Shown here: piece by piece, positions 1 through 16,396 of the stretch | How the letters are laid out: the number at the start of each line of letters is the position of its first letter | Position numbering within the stretch: position 1 is the first letter of the stretch | NCBI RefSeq assembly: GCF_026212465.1 | Contig: NC_080057.1 | Coordinates: 18,921,483-18,985,482 of the forward strand | Direction of reading: 5' to 3' | Source of the DNA: Amaranthus tricolor | Taxonomy: Eukaryota; Streptophyta; Magnoliopsida; Caryophyllales; Amaranthaceae | DNA length: 64,000 bases | Program-made: the position numbers and the translations under genes | The notes under the pieces: generated by a model | Told to the model about the DNA's origin: nothing | Database searches by the model: none | What the model saw: only the letters and a program-made list of their open reading frames with translations

Positions 1-195
1 GTAAGGAATAAGAGAAAGGGATGGGGACATGTTGTTTAAGAGTGTCAAGAGGGATTTGATATTTGAAAGGTTTTGAAGGTAGCCGATTGGTTAGGTAGGT
101 GGCGATGGTAATAGCTTCAGACCAGAAATATCTCGAAACTTGAGATTCAATCATAAGTGCACGAGTGATCTCAAGCAAGATGCCAAAGAAAAGCA
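1..195 (-). pseudogene. Ty1/Copia integrase fragment
   Basis: Read on the minus strand, this stretch encodes the C-terminal half of a Copia integrase. The peptide includes ITRALMIESQ, RYFWSEAITIAT and YLTNRLPSK, which match the Copia pattern of a helix followed by F-W-x-E-A and N-R-x-P. It enters from outside the window on the left and loses similarity near position 195, so only a fragment is visible. It ends about 160 bp from the peroxidase stop codon, placing a retroelement directly downstream of that gene. The family assignment is from motif recognition only. Confidence 0.7.
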
Positions 196-354
196 ACTCT
201 AGAAATTATAATTATTGAATAATTTGAACCCTCAATTTAACAAAAAGATATGTTACTTAGTAGGACAAACAGGAAATCACTAAAAATATAACACATAAAA
301 AGTAATTAGTAAAAAATAAAAATATTGATCCAAAATAAAAAGAAGAACATAAAA

Positions 355-1796
<1,442 letters not shown>

Positions 1797-1880
1797 TTTA
1801 CTATATTTAGCTTGGTATTATGAGATACAAAGCTAAAATGATGTAGATGGGATGATAAAATTTAGCATGAGAACATCCTT

Positions 1881-1889
1881 CATTTATAG
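1881..1889 (-). promoter_or_regulatory. Probable TATA box of the first peroxidase gene
   Basis: The minus strand reads CTATAAATG about 85 bp upstream of the peroxidase ATG at 1796, a normal distance for a plant TATA box plus short 5' leader. No other TATA match is as well placed in the preceding 100 bp. Prediction from position and motif only. Confidence 0.5.
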
Positions 1890-2537
1890 TTCTTAAGCAA
1901 TATCAATCATAATTATTAGTTGGTAGAATTAATTAATATTTAATTTGCATGTTATTATTTTCCCATAATTGATTGCCTTGTACAAATGTCATGAACGTGA
2001 AAAAATGCTATAATTATCTTGCATGAACCTATCATTATAGCATCAATTAGGCTAAATAATAATGAAATTAGTAGTATGATTGGTGCAACCCAAAACAGAC
2101 ATGCTTCTTGATTGACTTAACAATTTTTCTGCAATTAATCATTTGCTGGGTTCATTGATTTTAATTAGCATAGGGTTGACCCACATATGTTATGTATAAG
2201 TGGTTGAAGTCAAGTTATAACCCTAAGTAGATTATTACAATACATATGCAAATTGGCAGTATTATAGGGGAAGGGCACATGCATTGAGACAAATAAGAAT
2301 ATTGTTTGTATTTTTGAAGGTTTTAATATGGTTGAGAAATAGGTAGGTAGAGTAATGTTGTTGTAGTGTTTGAAAAATTTAACTTCAAACACAGCTTGTA
2401 TGATCTGTTTGATTGTTAATGAGGTTCACAAGTCACTACAAGATAAGGTTGATCATTAGACGTGTTTAAAACACGATCACTTGATAATTGTTTGATTTAA
2501 CCCGATTTCAAAATAAATTTGAAATAGTAAAAATTAC
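1890..2537. other. AT-rich upstream region of the first peroxidase, no gene seen
   Basis: This AT-rich stretch is presumably promoter and intergenic DNA of the peroxidase. I see no coding potential on either strand beyond short chance frames, and no terminal repeats. Confidence 0.5.
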
Positions 2538-3742
2538 CTAGAATAATTCAACATTTTTATGATTTTCCTACAATAATCCTACTTATTGAGTAACCATGAA
2601 TAATTAGGGATACAGGCAGGGCGGGTCTAATAGGAGACCCGCCCCATCCCCGCCCCATCGGGGCGGGGATGGGTACCGGTTTGATGGGTCATGGGGCGGG
2701 TACGGGTATAAAATTCATACCCACCGCGGGGATGGGGATGGGGATGGGTTTTAGGTGATACCCGCCCCATCCCCGCCCCGCCCCGCCCCGCCTTACGAAA
2801 TGTACAAATTTTGAGAATTGGAATACCCTAGGTAAATATCATCATTTTTTAGTTTTTTTTTTTAAAAAAAAAAAATTTATGTTGGCCCTTTGAATATAAC
2901 ATTGAAATGTACCAGTGATGAGCATTTATCTTTAAGCTTTACAAAAAAAGGATTGTTTCCAGACATCATATTCAAATCAGTTAATGCATACTCCTGTTGA
3001 TTGCTTCCATGTCGATTGTTGAATGTAAACTGATCATGTGGCGTGTTGTGAACAAACCGGAAGACGCCTCATCTTGGTAGGCCACAATTATGGGTTTTAA
3101 GGCCTAAATAATTGAAAATAAATATGTGACACAGATGGGTATTAAGCAGGGATTTGACGGATGGTGGGGCGGGTAAAATGGGTATTAGACGGGAATGGAT
3201 ACCCAGATGGGGATGGGGATGGAGATGGTACTAGGTACAAACCCATCGGGGCGGGGACGGGGAAAAAAATTATACCCGCCGCGGGGATGGGGATGGGGAT
3301 GGGGATGGAGATTGATTTACCAGATGGGGATGGGGATGGTAACGCCAATACCCGCCCCGCCCCGCCCCGTTTGCATCCCTATGAATAATCCCAACTTTGG
3401 AGTGTAATTTCTTAGAGTGAACCCGGTAACCGAATGACTTGTTATAGCAAATTTTATTTTTTAAAAAATAAATTGAAATAAAGTGTCGAAAAAACTGTTT
3501 AAAAAATATAGAAAACAATTTCTGATTTTTTTTATTACTTAAAATTTTTTATGTAAATTTTTAAAATTTTTCTCTAATTTTAAATTAATTTTCAGTTTAC
3601 TTTTTTGGTGAATTGGCTACTATAGTCGGTCTAACGGGTTAGCTAAGTTTACTCTAAGAAAATACCCCTAAAATTGTGATTATTCATGGGTAATCAATAG
3701 TGGGATTATTGTAGGAAAATTATGAAAAGGTTGGATTATTGT
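2538..3742. mobile_element. Long-TIR MITE interrupted by a hAT-like element
   Basis: The outer ends form an inverted repeat of about 70-80 bp. The left end runs through TTTTCCTACAATAATCC and ACCATGAATAAT. The reverse complement of the right end contains the same words (TTTTCCTACAATAATCC, ACCCATGAATAAT). Removing the inner insertion (2605-3381) leaves an element of about 430 bp. A second member of the family is at 32610-32876. The long TIR suggests a Mutator-type MITE; no clear 9-bp duplication was found, so the ends are approximate. Confidence 0.65.
2605..3381. mobile_element. Non-autonomous hAT-like transposon with GC-rich arms
   Basis: It is flanked by a perfect 8-bp direct repeat TGAATAAT (2597-2604 and 3382-3389), the TSD length of hAT elements. 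The ends are inverted: TAGGGATACAGG on the left and TAGGGATGCAAA on the reverse complement of the right. Both arms are built from GGGGATGGGGATGG and CCCCGCCCCGCC words, while the middle (about 2800-3130) is ordinary AT-rich DNA. No transposase is encoded. Open frames through the G-rich arms are repeat artefacts. Confidence 0.85.
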
Positions 3743-4183
3743 AAAGATCAATGCGAATAGAAAAATCAACCCGAAAAACTGACTCGAAATTAACCTGATA
3801 ATCCGAATAAATACCTCTAAATTGATGTATTGATGCAATCGATCCAAAGTTGGTTCTTCAATGAGGAACTATATAGAAAAAGTGATTTTAAAGACAAGAA
3901 CGGCGATACGTACGTTAGAGCGAATAAAAAATACCAAACATGATATTAGAAACAGCAATCACATAAAGAATTGCAAAAGCAATAAGAACACAAAATTTTT
4001 TGTGGTTTACTCATCTACTTAGCCCGTTAAAGTATATGTTGGTTATACTTTCTGTAGTATTTCGAAATATGTGAAGTAAAAGTTCCAACATTGAAGATCA
4101 GGAGCTACTAAAACACGAATGAATCGAAAAGTTAAGATTGATTGTTGTTTAAATAAGAGTGCTTATTCCATATAAGAATAATA
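3743..4183. other. Intergenic, nothing recognised
   Basis: AT-rich DNA between the long-TIR MITE and the Stowaway/Copia nest. No coding potential, hairpin or terminal repeat was recognised. Confidence 0.4.
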
Positions 4184-4327
4184 CTCCCTCCTATTCAATA
4201 TATTAGTTCCATTTACTTTTTTTACATTTGCCGAGACAACATTTTATTCCTTAATATCTCTAATTATGCTTAATCAAAAATTATAAAAATTTGATATTAA
4301 TAATCTTTACATTGATACAAATCAAAC

Positions 4328-4484
4328 TAATAAAATAGAATAGAATATTGTGCATATCTTGTAAATCTTTATATTTTGGTAATTATTTTGTAATTAGCTA
4401 GTTTCCTTACTCTCCAAAATTACTCTTGTATTTATTTTTCATTTTGAAATGAAATGGCAACCAATCATTCTACCAATTCTATCA
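4328..4484 (+). repeat. 5' LTR of the decayed Copia element
   Basis: About 157 bp, ending in TACCAATTCTATCA. It matches the copy at 13839-14022 over most of its length. Its first bases (TAATAAAATAG) differ from the expected TGTAATAG, so the start has mutated. It lacks a short internal duplication seen in the 3' copy. Confidence 0.8.
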
Positions 4485-4500
4485 TGGTATCAAGAGCTTA
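4485..4500 (+). promoter_or_regulatory. Primer-binding site (initiator Met-tRNA type)
   Basis: TGGTATCAAGAGCTTA starts immediately after the 5' LTR. TGGTATC(A)GAGC is the usual Copia primer-binding site, complementary to the 3' end of plant initiator methionine tRNA; this copy has one extra A. Confidence 0.8.
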
Positions 4501-4599
4501 AGTTCTTTTTCCTCTCTTCAACCCTTTTTACTTTCTTCCTTACTCCCCAAGATAATCGTTCCCCATCCTTACTGCCGCCCCTTCTGTCTTGCTTCTTCC

Positions 4600-6480
4600 A
4601 TGGCTTCTCCTAAAATTCATCCCACCACCTACTCCTCTCCGGGTATCCTTGGGCCTTGTCCAGCCCATAATTTATTTACCGGGTCATGTTCCTTGCCGGA
4701 CTACTTTCCGACGAATATCAATCAAGCTATGCATACTCTCTCTTTGTCCTCTCCAGATGAACATTTTTACATGGATACCGTTGCTACTTCCCACACGACT
4801 CACCCTCAAGGTAATTTTCTTAAGTATTTTCCATTGAAGCATCATCATAATAATCACATAATTATTGGTAACGGTGATATGATTCCGGTTTAAGGTCACG
4901 GTGATTTACCCATTTCTCCCTCTAATCCTTCCCTTACTCTCACAAATGTCTTACATGCCCCTAAACTCATTGAAAATCTTATCTTTGTTCGTAAGTTTAC
5001 TTGTGATAATAAAGTTTCTGTTGAATTTAATCTTTATGGTTTTTCTACGAAAGAATTGGGCACGGGGAATATCCTCTTACGGTCTAATATCACTAGTGAT
5101 CATCATCCTTTCCATTTGACACATGGAGCTACCATCCCGTCCTATCCACATTCGGCTTTTTTATCTTCTACTATTTGGCATTCCTGTTTAGGTCACCTGG
5201 GAAATGACATTTTTCATTCCTTATATTCTTCTAATTCTATCCAATGTAATAAAACTCCTTCTTTTGTGTGTCATTCTTGTCCTTTGAGTAAACATGTTAG
5301 ATTAACTTTTGTTAATTCTTAATTTGTGAGTACTAAACATTTTGATATTATTCATAGTGATATATGATCTTCTCCCATTTCAAGCCCTCCGGGCTACAAA
5401 TACTATGTCATCTTTCTTGATCATTATACAAATTTTTTATGGACTTTTCCGTTATTTCGCAAGTCTCAAGTGTATGATATTTTTGTGCAATTTAACACCT
5501 TTATCAATACTCAATTTGAACTTAATATCAAATCTTTTCAATGTGACCATGGGGATGAATTTGATAATAAAAATTTTCACCATTTTTGTGGTATCTCTCT
5601 TCGTTTCTCTTGCCCCCAAACTTCATCCCAAAATGGAAAATCCGAAAGAAAAATTCGCACAATAAATAATATCATTTGTACATATTGTGTCATACATCCC
5701 TTCCCTCTTATTTTTGGCCTCACACCTTGAATACCTCTACTTATCTCCTAAACATTCTCTCTTCCAAGTTACTTGGTCATTTAACTTCTACTCACTTGCT
5801 TTACCATAAATCTCCCACCTATACGTATCTTTGGGTTTTTGGGTGTTTATGTTTTCCTCTCATCTCTTCCACAAAAATTCATAAATTACAACCCTGCTAA
5901 TCTCCATGTGTCTTTTTGGAATATCCATCTTTGCATCGTGGTTACAAGTGCTATTATCTCTCCTCTCATAAGATTATTCTCTCCCGCCATGTCCTTTTTG
6001 ACGAAGCCTCCTTTCCTTTTTCTTGGTCCTCACAATCCTCTCCTAAAGAATATGATTTTTTAGATGATCTCAATCCTTATTTTTTCCTCCACCAATTTTA
6101 GCCCAACAGCAGCAGCCCATCTCTTAACTCCCTCCCCTCATCTATTGGGCGTCGTCTCCCTAGTAGTCTAACAATAGCTTCCCAAAATACACACCCTCCC
6201 CTAGCAACTCAGAACACTGGGCCTAGCCCAGTTAACCACCCTCCAGCTCCTATTTCCCTTCCTTATGGGCCCGCCTCACGTAGCTCATCACAGACCCCAT
6301 CCTCTAGCCCACTTTCTTCCTTAAATCGCTCCTCATCACTAAATCCTCATCCTCCGCACGACATGGCCACCCGTATTAAGCATGGCATTTTCAAACCCAA
6401 TCCCAACGCCTTTTCCGTCTCCTTCTCTCCTATTACCAAAAATCCTATCCATGCCCTCTGTGACCCTAACTGAAAACAAG
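4600..6480 (+). pseudogene. Copia protease / GAG-pre-integrase / integrase remnant
   Basis: The protease region near 4770 reads MDTVATSH where families have MDTGATSH, so the active-site Gly is replaced. A zinc-binding GAG-pre-integrase module follows near 5170-5290 (WHSCLGHLG, then CHSCPLSKH). Integrase core motifs appear near 5340-5700 (HSDIW, QCDHGDEF, PQTSSQNGKSERK). Stops at 4891, 5320 and 5728 and several frame changes break the frame. From about 6090 to 6470 the sequence is a Pro/Ser-rich linker typical of the integrase-RT spacer. Confidence 0.8.
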
Positions 6481-6482
6481 CT

Positions 6483-7166
6483 ATGAAGGGTGAATTTGAT
6501 GCTTTAATTGAGAATAATACTTGGGATCCTTTGTCGCGGCCTCCGAATGCTAATGTTATTCGTTCCTTGTGGATTTTCCGAGTGAAATCTAAGTCTGATG
6601 GTTCTTTTGAGCGCTATAAGGCACGACTTGTTGGTGATGGCAAGTCTCAAAGAGAGGGCATTGACTATGATGAGACTATTAGGCCCTGTGGTCAAACCTG
6701 ATTCTATTCGCATTGTTTTGAGTATTGCTCTGTCTAAATCTTGGTCCACTTATCAGTTGGATGTTAAAAAAGCTTTTCTCCATGGTCACTTGAATGAAGC
6801 TGTGTACATGCATCAACCTTTGGAATTCCGTGATCCCACTCGACCCAATCATGTGTGTCTTCTCCAAAAGTCTCTTTATGGTCTAAAGCAGGCCCCTCGA
6901 GCTTAGTATCAACGGTTTGCTGATTTTGTGACTACCATTGGTTTTCGTAATAGCATTTGTGATACTCTTTGTTTGTTTATTGTCATGAGTCCAATATTGC
7001 TTATCTTCTTTTGTATGTGGATGATATTATACTCAGTGCTTCTTCTCATCTTCTTCGTCAGTCTATTATGTCTAAATTAAGTTTGGAATTTGCTATGAAG
7101 GACTTCAGTCCTCTTAGTTACTTCTTGGGTATTGTTGTTTCTCGTACTCCTGCAGGTCTATTTCTC
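6483..7166 (+). pseudogene. Copia reverse transcriptase, N-terminal part
   Basis: The translation follows the Copia RT order: [30 protein letters not shown], [22 protein letters not shown], then the catalytic LLLYVDDIIL near 6990-7035. A frame change near 6690 and a stop after QAPRA (6904) interrupt it. The frame runs into foreign DNA at 7167. The last 102 bp (7065-7166) are repeated at 9991-10092. Confidence 0.85.
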
Positions 7167-9990
<2,824 letters not shown>

Positions 9991-10448
9991 ATTATGTCTA
10001 AATTAAGTTTGGAATTTTCTATGAAGGACTTCAGTCCTCTTAGTTACTTCTTGGGTATTGTTGTTTCTCGTACTCCTGCAGGTCTATTTCTCTCTCAAAA
10101 CAAATATGCTGCTGAAATTTTGGATAAACTTGGCATGTCTCAATGCAAACCTGCTCCTACTCCTGTTACTGCATCTAGCAAACTTTGTGTTGATACTAGG
10201 TCTCGATATGATAATCCTACCTTGTATTGCAGCTTAGCTGGAGCCTTACAGTTACTTACTATCACCCGTCCGGATATTATTTATGTCGTTCAACAAGTGT
10301 GCTTATCATGATAATCGAGTTGAAAATATATCTGCTCTTCATAGAATTCTTTGGTACATTCAAGGGACTCTTGACCATGGATTATTATTATACAGTCCCC
10401 TATTTCTGGTTACTGTGTTTATCTAGGTGACAATTTGATCTCTTGGTC
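9991..10448 (+). pseudogene. Copia reverse transcriptase C-terminus and start of RNase H
   Basis: It resumes with a repeat of the last 102 bp before the insertion. It continues SQNKYAAEILDKLGMSQ, TPVTASSKL and SLAGALQLLTITRPDI, which is the C-terminal RT region of Copia. After a frame change near 10300 it enters the RNase H region (YLGDNLISWS at about 10420-10450), where the second insertion starts. Confidence 0.82.
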
Positions 10449-13400
10449 TGTGATCGGGACTTCACGTCCTTCAATAGTACTACCGCAAGTGCACGGCGTA
10501 GCGTAGTACATCGACAAGTACGGGTCTGATAAATGCAATTATTTGCACTTATTTATATCATTTTATACTCCTTAATGATGATTATTGTTAATAATTTCGT
10601 GCTTATTTTGAAGATTTATGCTACTCTACCCATTTTGGTTATTCATGTTGATTTTGAGTGGTTTTGATCGTTTTTAAGCATAATTCTTATGGTTTTAATG
10701 TTGATGGAGTTTACTAAAGAGGTTATTTCTCGTTTGAAGATGTTTTACAATGAAGATGGGCAAAAGAGTTGAAAAGTGTTTCAAATACAAAAGTTTTGAG
10801 GTTTCTATCAGTTTTTAGGAGTAGTTTTTAATGAATTATATGGAGAATTATTTTTGTTCTTTAAGCCTTTGTTGCAAAACTTCGTTGTTACATTGATTCC
10901 TCTTGCAATTTACATTATCGTTCTTCGTAATTAGTAAGTTTTCTTTGTTAATTGCTTTTTATTTATATCTTGCATTGAAATCATTCATCGTTTTATGTTT
11001 AGTATCTCTATTAAGTCATCATTCATTATGAATTGCATATTTATCATCATGTTTAGTGAGTAGTTTTCTTCTTTAGGGTTAGGGTATAATCCCTAATTCG
11101 AAGCATGGGATGACGTTTTATCGATTGATTGTGTGAAATTTGGGTCTATAATTAAATCTACGCTTAATAAATCTCGGTTTAAACATCTTTATTAATCTTT
11201 TCAATAAAACGGAAGTTTGAGATTATAATTAATTTAGGATTGAAATATATTTAAGTTAAATTCCTACTAGTTTAGCCAATAAAATGGAAGTTTGAGGATT
11301 AACACTAGTTTGGTCTTAAATCGATATTAATCAATAGAGCGGAAGCTTGAGATTAATTACATCACATTTAATTATGCCAATGATTCAATTTCATACAATC
11401 ATGAGAGTGATCGATTCCTATGTTAAAATTAGGTGACGCCCGACACCCTAGAGCTTGTCATATCATTTTTATCTTCATATTAATCATTATTTTAGCTTTA
11501 GTTTTTGCATCGTATTAGTTTCTCAATCACATTATTTCTTGATCCGTGTCTTGTAGTCATAAAAAAACAAATTGATTAACTCGCCTCCTTGTGTTCGACC
11601 CGCAACTACACGTCAACCATGTACTTGCGGTTATTAAAATTTGCACCTATCAGGGTCGAATCCACAGGGAGTGGGGTGTATATCAAGGGATTCTCAATCA
11701 ATTAGTTTGTTTAACAACGTATATATAGATGTTTGTTGGTGTAATCAACTAAAACAAGCAAATAAAGACAAAAGCTAAAACAAAGTATAAAATAAATACA
11801 AATGCTAACTAACCAAGAACATAAGATCAAAGGCAATACAAACACATCAAAAGGTCATATGATAATGAAGAGGTAAAGGCTAGGCTTTCTCACCAAAGTA
11901 GTGTTTACTAATCTTCAACCTAAGGTCATAAATATGGTTTATGGGGAAGAACGCATCTTAGATATTAATGTTCTCTCTCGAGCAACAAAAGCTTCCTAAA
12001 ACATACTCAACTATCTATTCTCATGGAACTAAGCACATGGAGCACACATTCATCATTTCCAATCAAAACATCTACTTATTCTCATGGAGATGATTCAATT
12101 TTCAAGCCTAGACTATCATTAAAAATGACTCTTGCCCTCAATCCAATGACACTATAATAATAGAAAAATCCATCTCAAACCATAAACAACACAACCAAGC
12201 CAAAGGTAAAGAAAACAATTTCGACTACATACATGGTGATAATACCTAGCCTAAGCCAAATTGAACTACTCACTCATATTGAAATTGAACATAACTAAAG
12301 AATATGAATCCATGATAAATAAATAAAAAATCAAAAGCAATAAAGTGTAGAGAATAGGAATGACTAATTTGGAATTTAATCCAAGGAAGACAACCAAATG
12401 AAAATTAATGAATACCAATGATAAACTCTATAAAGCTTCAATTGCAATTCAAATGCTTGATGAAATGCTTCCATAGAATTAACTTAATCTCAATTACATT
12501 AGTGTATCAAATGATCTTCAATGATAAATTAAAAGCTTAAAATATCTAATAATTATTTGAGTAGAAAAATGAAATTAAGAATACAAGACCAGAATCATGG
12601 AAAGTACATAAGGAAGTTTAAAACTAACAAATACCAAAGAAAGCTTGAAGTAAAGAAAATGAGTTATAGAAGAAGTGGATGATTTGCTTGAGCCTTCTTC
12701 TTCTCTATTTATAGGAGGGAGGACAAGTGGCTTCATGATTTCTCCACCACCCCTATGCTTGACATAGGTAGGCAGTAGATAGGTGGCAAATAGGGGTGGT
12801 GGAGTAGTAGAGTATGAGAGGCTGAAGAAATGAGTAGGGCATCCAATCCGTAGCTTTTATAAGCATTATTATTTCTAACCGCCCCAATCGCTCGACCCGA
12901 GTTAATCCGCTCGACCTGGTCAAGCAAGCATCAGGTACACAGGTCAGGATCTTTAAAAATAGAGCAGTCACCAAAAAAGGCTCCGCTCGACCAATCGAAA
13001 ATTTTTATGTCGATAGCCTGAAGCTACTAGAAGTGAATAGTACTTTCGCTCGACCCGAGCCAACATCACTCGACCAGATCGAGCGGCCTTCAGGATGGTC
13101 CTGCTCAGCTTCTATCTCTAATGCAAGTCTTTTTTATGCTCGAGCAAGCTTGGCTCGACCCAGTTTTGGCCGAGTGGGCTTAGAATGGTCTTCATTAGCC
13201 TCTTTTGGCCTTATTTCCTTGACTTGGGTCATCAAGGCTTTGATTACTTTAGCTTTTGGAGTAAAGTGAATATTGTATGTGCCAAATGTACTTGGTTTGT
13301 GATCAGTTTTGACTAATATTACCTGAAATGCACAAAAACACCAAAATACCCAACCAAGCGTAAAATCCCAAATAAAGCAACCATAGTTATGCAAAATCCC

Positions 13401-13453
13401 AATATAATAAATCCAACTGATGGGGATAAAGTATGAATAAAATACAGCTAACA
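10449..13453 (-). mobile_element. LTR-like insertion in Copia RNase H, itself carrying a solo LTR
   Basis: The block begins TGTGATCGGG and ends AGCTAACA. Removing it with one copy of the flanking GTC restores the RNase H reading TGG-TCT-TCT-AAG (WSSK), which defines the insertion precisely. Near the left end it carries GCAAGTGCACGGCG and, after the nested insert, GGGTCGAATCCACAGGGAG, a phrase I associate with plant LTR elements. The part at 12880-13165 holds several CTCGACC/GGTCGAG palindromes. No gene is seen. Without the nested insert the block is about 1.87 kb. Confidence 0.7.
10527..11652 (+). mobile_element. Solo LTR, TGATAA family, copy 1
   Basis: Bounded by TGATAAATGCAATTATTTGC at the left and TTTGCACCTATCA at the right, with a perfect pentamer TSD GGGTC (10522-10526 and 11653-11657). 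It is non-coding. Two further members are at 23726-25310 and 47309-48792, both in the opposite orientation. The copies share a segment around TTTTGAAGATTTATG and a GTGTTCGACC box near the end. Confidence 0.85.
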
Positions 13454-13838
13454 GTCTTCTAAGCGCCAACCTACGGTCTCCAAGTCTAGTGCCAAAGCTG
13501 AGTATCGTGGTGTTGATAATGTTGTTTTTGAAACTTGTTGGATTTGTAACTATCTTCTTGAGCTTCATTGTCCTATTCCCACAGCCACTCTTGTTTATTG
13601 TGACAATGTTAGTACTGTTTATTTGTTGGACAATCCTGTTCATCATCAACGCACTAAGCATATCAAAATGGACATTCATTTTGTTCGTGAAAAGGTTCAG
13701 CGTGGTGATGTTCGAGTTCTTCATGTTCCATATGGATATCAAATTGCCAATATCTTTACCACGGCTCTGTCTCAAGTTCTTTTTGATGATTTTCGATCCA
13801 GTCTCAGTGTTCGCAGACCTCCCGATTCGACCGCATGG
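13454..13838 (+). pseudogene. Copia RNase H C-terminal remnant
   Basis: In shifting frames it reads RQPTVSKSSAKAEYRG, CPIPTATLVYCDNVS, NPVHHQRTKHIKMDIHFVRE and YQIANIFTTALSQ. These are the conserved Copia RNase H end motifs (AEAEYR, VYCDN, RTKHI-DIHFVR, ADIFT). The frame changes and the TKAL/TTAL substitution show decay. It runs directly into the 3' LTR. Confidence 0.85.
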
Positions 13839-14022
13839 TGTAATAGAATATTGTGCATATCTTGTAAATCTTTATATTTTGGTAATTATTTTGTAACTAG
13901 CTAGTTTGTTTGTTCTCCAAGATTACTCTTGTAGCTAGTTTCCTTACCCTCCAAGATTACTCTTGTATTTATTCTCTCATTTTGAAATGAAATGGCAACC
14001 GATGATTCTACCAATTCTATCA
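13839..14022 (+). repeat. 3' LTR of the decayed Copia element
   Basis: 184 bp, starting TGTAATAGAATATT and ending CTATCA, followed by the TSD CAAAC. It contains a duplicated CTCCAAGATTACTCTTGTA segment that accounts for the size difference from the 5' LTR. Confidence 0.88.
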
Positions 14023-14142
14023 CAAACAAGATCCTACTTTACTATATTTTAACTTATAAATTAAGAATAAAATATATATTAAGAGTGATAAGAGAATAGT
14101 AACCCAAAAGTAAATGGGACTAATAGAAAGAATACGAGGGAG

Positions 14143-14481
14143 TATGAAATAACCATGAAGAATGAATAGTGATAATAAATGTAATAAAAAAATTCAGATA
14201 AACATTTCTTACAAGAAATATAATCACAATATAAGGTCTTAGAAAATTAAAATAATACAACGCATTGTCCAAACTATGAAATACGACTAGAAAGTAATGT
14301 CAAGTGTCTTTTAAACTTTATTTTGGTGTTTTAAGTTAAAATTAAAACCTTAAAGTTCCACATTGTTAGACTTTTAAAGTAATCTGAAGATGGATTAAAA
14401 GTCTAGGCCTTAGAGTATTATTTTTCTCATACATTTTTAAAATAAAAATATATATGTTCAAAAACTAGTCGGGCGGGCGGG
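14143..14481. other. Intergenic, nothing recognised
   Basis: AT-rich. The last 15 bp (GGGCGGGCGGG) resemble the GC-rich arms of the hAT-like elements in this window and may be a piece of one, with the next LTR inserted into it. Confidence 0.35.
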
Positions 14482-16116
14482 TGATAACTTTCCATTTTCC
14501 CTTGTTTTATGCTTATTTAGTTTACATTCTCATGCGGTTGTTGTTCTTTCTTATTAGTTTTATGAGATTTGATCTCCCTTGTGTAGGGTATATTGTGTTT
14601 TGCTCGTTTTTGCAGGATTGATCACCTTTTCTCGAGCAAAGCAAGTTAGGGAAATTGCGCCCTTAATCTCCTAGAGGTTTTAGAGAGGGAACGGAGCTAA
14701 ACCGAGGATAGGAGATAGTCCCAAGCACTCATTTGAAGGCAAGAAGGCAAGAGACCTCAATGCATCTGTGATGACCAGCAGCTGAGATTGATCGGTCGAT
14801 CTCTTTAGATCGATCGATCGATCAATTCTCGAGTTGAACCTTTGGCTTCTCCAATTCAAGTGCACATTTTCCTAGGGCCCAATTATGATTTGGACGGCCT
14901 TCTAAGGGTATAATGTTTATTTTTAGCAGAGGTCTTAGGTCATGAGGGGTGTTTTGCTATATATAAGGCTTGATGTACTAGAAAAAGGGGGAGCCCTAGA
15001 ATAGTTTTAGCTTAACCTATTGTAGATTATTTTTGTTTCTAGCTTTCTAATTTGTTTTTTATTAGCTAAAGAACCCTAGATTTTATCATTTAGCATTTCA
15101 ATTAGTTTGTAATCAAGCTTATCTTCTGATTTTGATTCCTTCAATTCTCTCTATTCTCTCACTATTTTTGGGTTTCTATTCATCTCAACCTCCATCGTTG
15201 AGAGTTGAAGCTATTGCAATTTCTGGGTTTTATATCTTTGATTACCAATCACTTTCAAACTTTGTAGGTATATTCCTTCTTGCTTTAACCACATTATTCC
15301 TTTGTTACTTTGCAATTTCATAATGGTTTGTGATGTTCACCATTGTTGAATTATACTATGTTTTTGCTTAATTTCAGTAGCTTGATCATCATGTTAGCAT
15401 TTGTTGTCATTGCTAGATATATTGATAGTATGAGTAATAAGTAGTCTTTTAGGGTTGGAGGTTGACCTAACCTTTGCATATGGACTGATAATTGGTAGTT
15501 AATGGTTGATGTTGGTTTCATTGTGAACCCGAGAAGTGGGTTACTCTATTTATTGTGTTGAGGTCACTCGGATCGCCCTCTAAACATCAACGAGAGTTGG
15601 GTTTTTGGGAGATTTGACCTCTTACCAATAATTGGAGTTCAGGACAAGGGATCAACGAGAGTTGAACGTTGCACTCACCCCACAGATTGGGAGTTTCACC
15701 CTTCGCCTACGAGAATAAGGAAGGATTGACGGGTTGTTGGATATTTGTTGCCCGTGGGTCTTATTATCGATCACGAGAGTGAGGGGAATGAGATTCTCGG
15801 AGGCGATCCCAAGCCCTATCCAAGATCGGATCGCTCTTTGTATTTAAATTCACACCTTTACAATTACGCTGAAATAGATCCTTAACATGTCATATGAAGT
15901 CCATTGCATGTAAGTCAGCCCCTACCCAGGTGTTTTCTTTCTTTATTGTTTTTTTTAGTTACAATCATAGTTTAAACCATCACTACCCCTATCTTATGTT
16001 ATCCCAATACCTAAGAGGCCCAAAGTCTCGCATTCCACTCTTTGTGTTCGATCCGTATGTCCTACAACACCTTACACTTGCGGTAACTCACTATTTGAGA
16101 TAAATTTGTGTGAACA
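14482..16116 (+). mobile_element. LTR-like element, GTGTGAACA family, copy 1
   Basis: It begins TGATAACTTTCC and ends TTTGTGTGAACA, with near-identical flanking pentamers GCGGG (14477-14481) and GCAGG (16117-16121). Shared landmarks with the copy at 51091-53649 include TTTGCAGG, a CTCGAGCAAAGC / TTCGAGCCAAAGC segment, repeated ACGAGAGT words, and a GTTCGATCCG box before the end. A GATC-rich palindrome lies at 14791-14826. No protein is encoded, so I read it as a solo LTR. Confidence 0.65.
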
Positions 16117-16396
16117 GCAGGTGGGTATATCGCGAGTATTATTCTTGTGTCGTTACTCGCTATATAAGGAGGGCTTGTGTTGCATCCACACTTCTAGCAC
16201 AAAGAGCTCTCATGTGAGAGGGCGCGTTAAGTATGTTATATATCTTAAGGCCTTAACCATCAGCTTAAACTTTTGATTGAATTGGTCCCTTAGCAAGCCA
16301 GCTTGACAAGAGGTAACTAGTTCGAATCTTAACCACCTCTCATTTAATGTGAAAAATTAAACGCCATGTATGAGGAGAATTTGTGTTGCACCCACA
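16117..16396. other. Repeat-like spacer
   Basis: Two imperfect copies of a phrase near GAG(G)A..TTGTGTTGCA(T/C)CCAC occur at about 16170 and 16380. Between them, AGCTTAAACTTTTGATTGA and GTTCGAATCTTA resemble pieces of TRIM or SINE elements. Boundaries could not be fixed. Confidence 0.3.

Noticed and set aside
3142..3407. Overlapping open frames with Pro-Ser or Gly-Asp-Met repeats
   Set aside because: They read the GGGGAT and CCCCGC words of the hAT arm in several frames on both strands, which is composition, not coding.
13134..13904. Two long overlapping frames (minus 13134-13775, plus 13489-13896)
   Set aside because: They cross from the LTR-like insertion into the Copia RNase H. The true Copia protein uses other frames here, and neither protein resembles a family.
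16300..16340. tRNA gene or tRNA-derived SINE
   Set aside because: Only a B-box-like GTTCGAATC was found. No A box or cloverleaf could be built.
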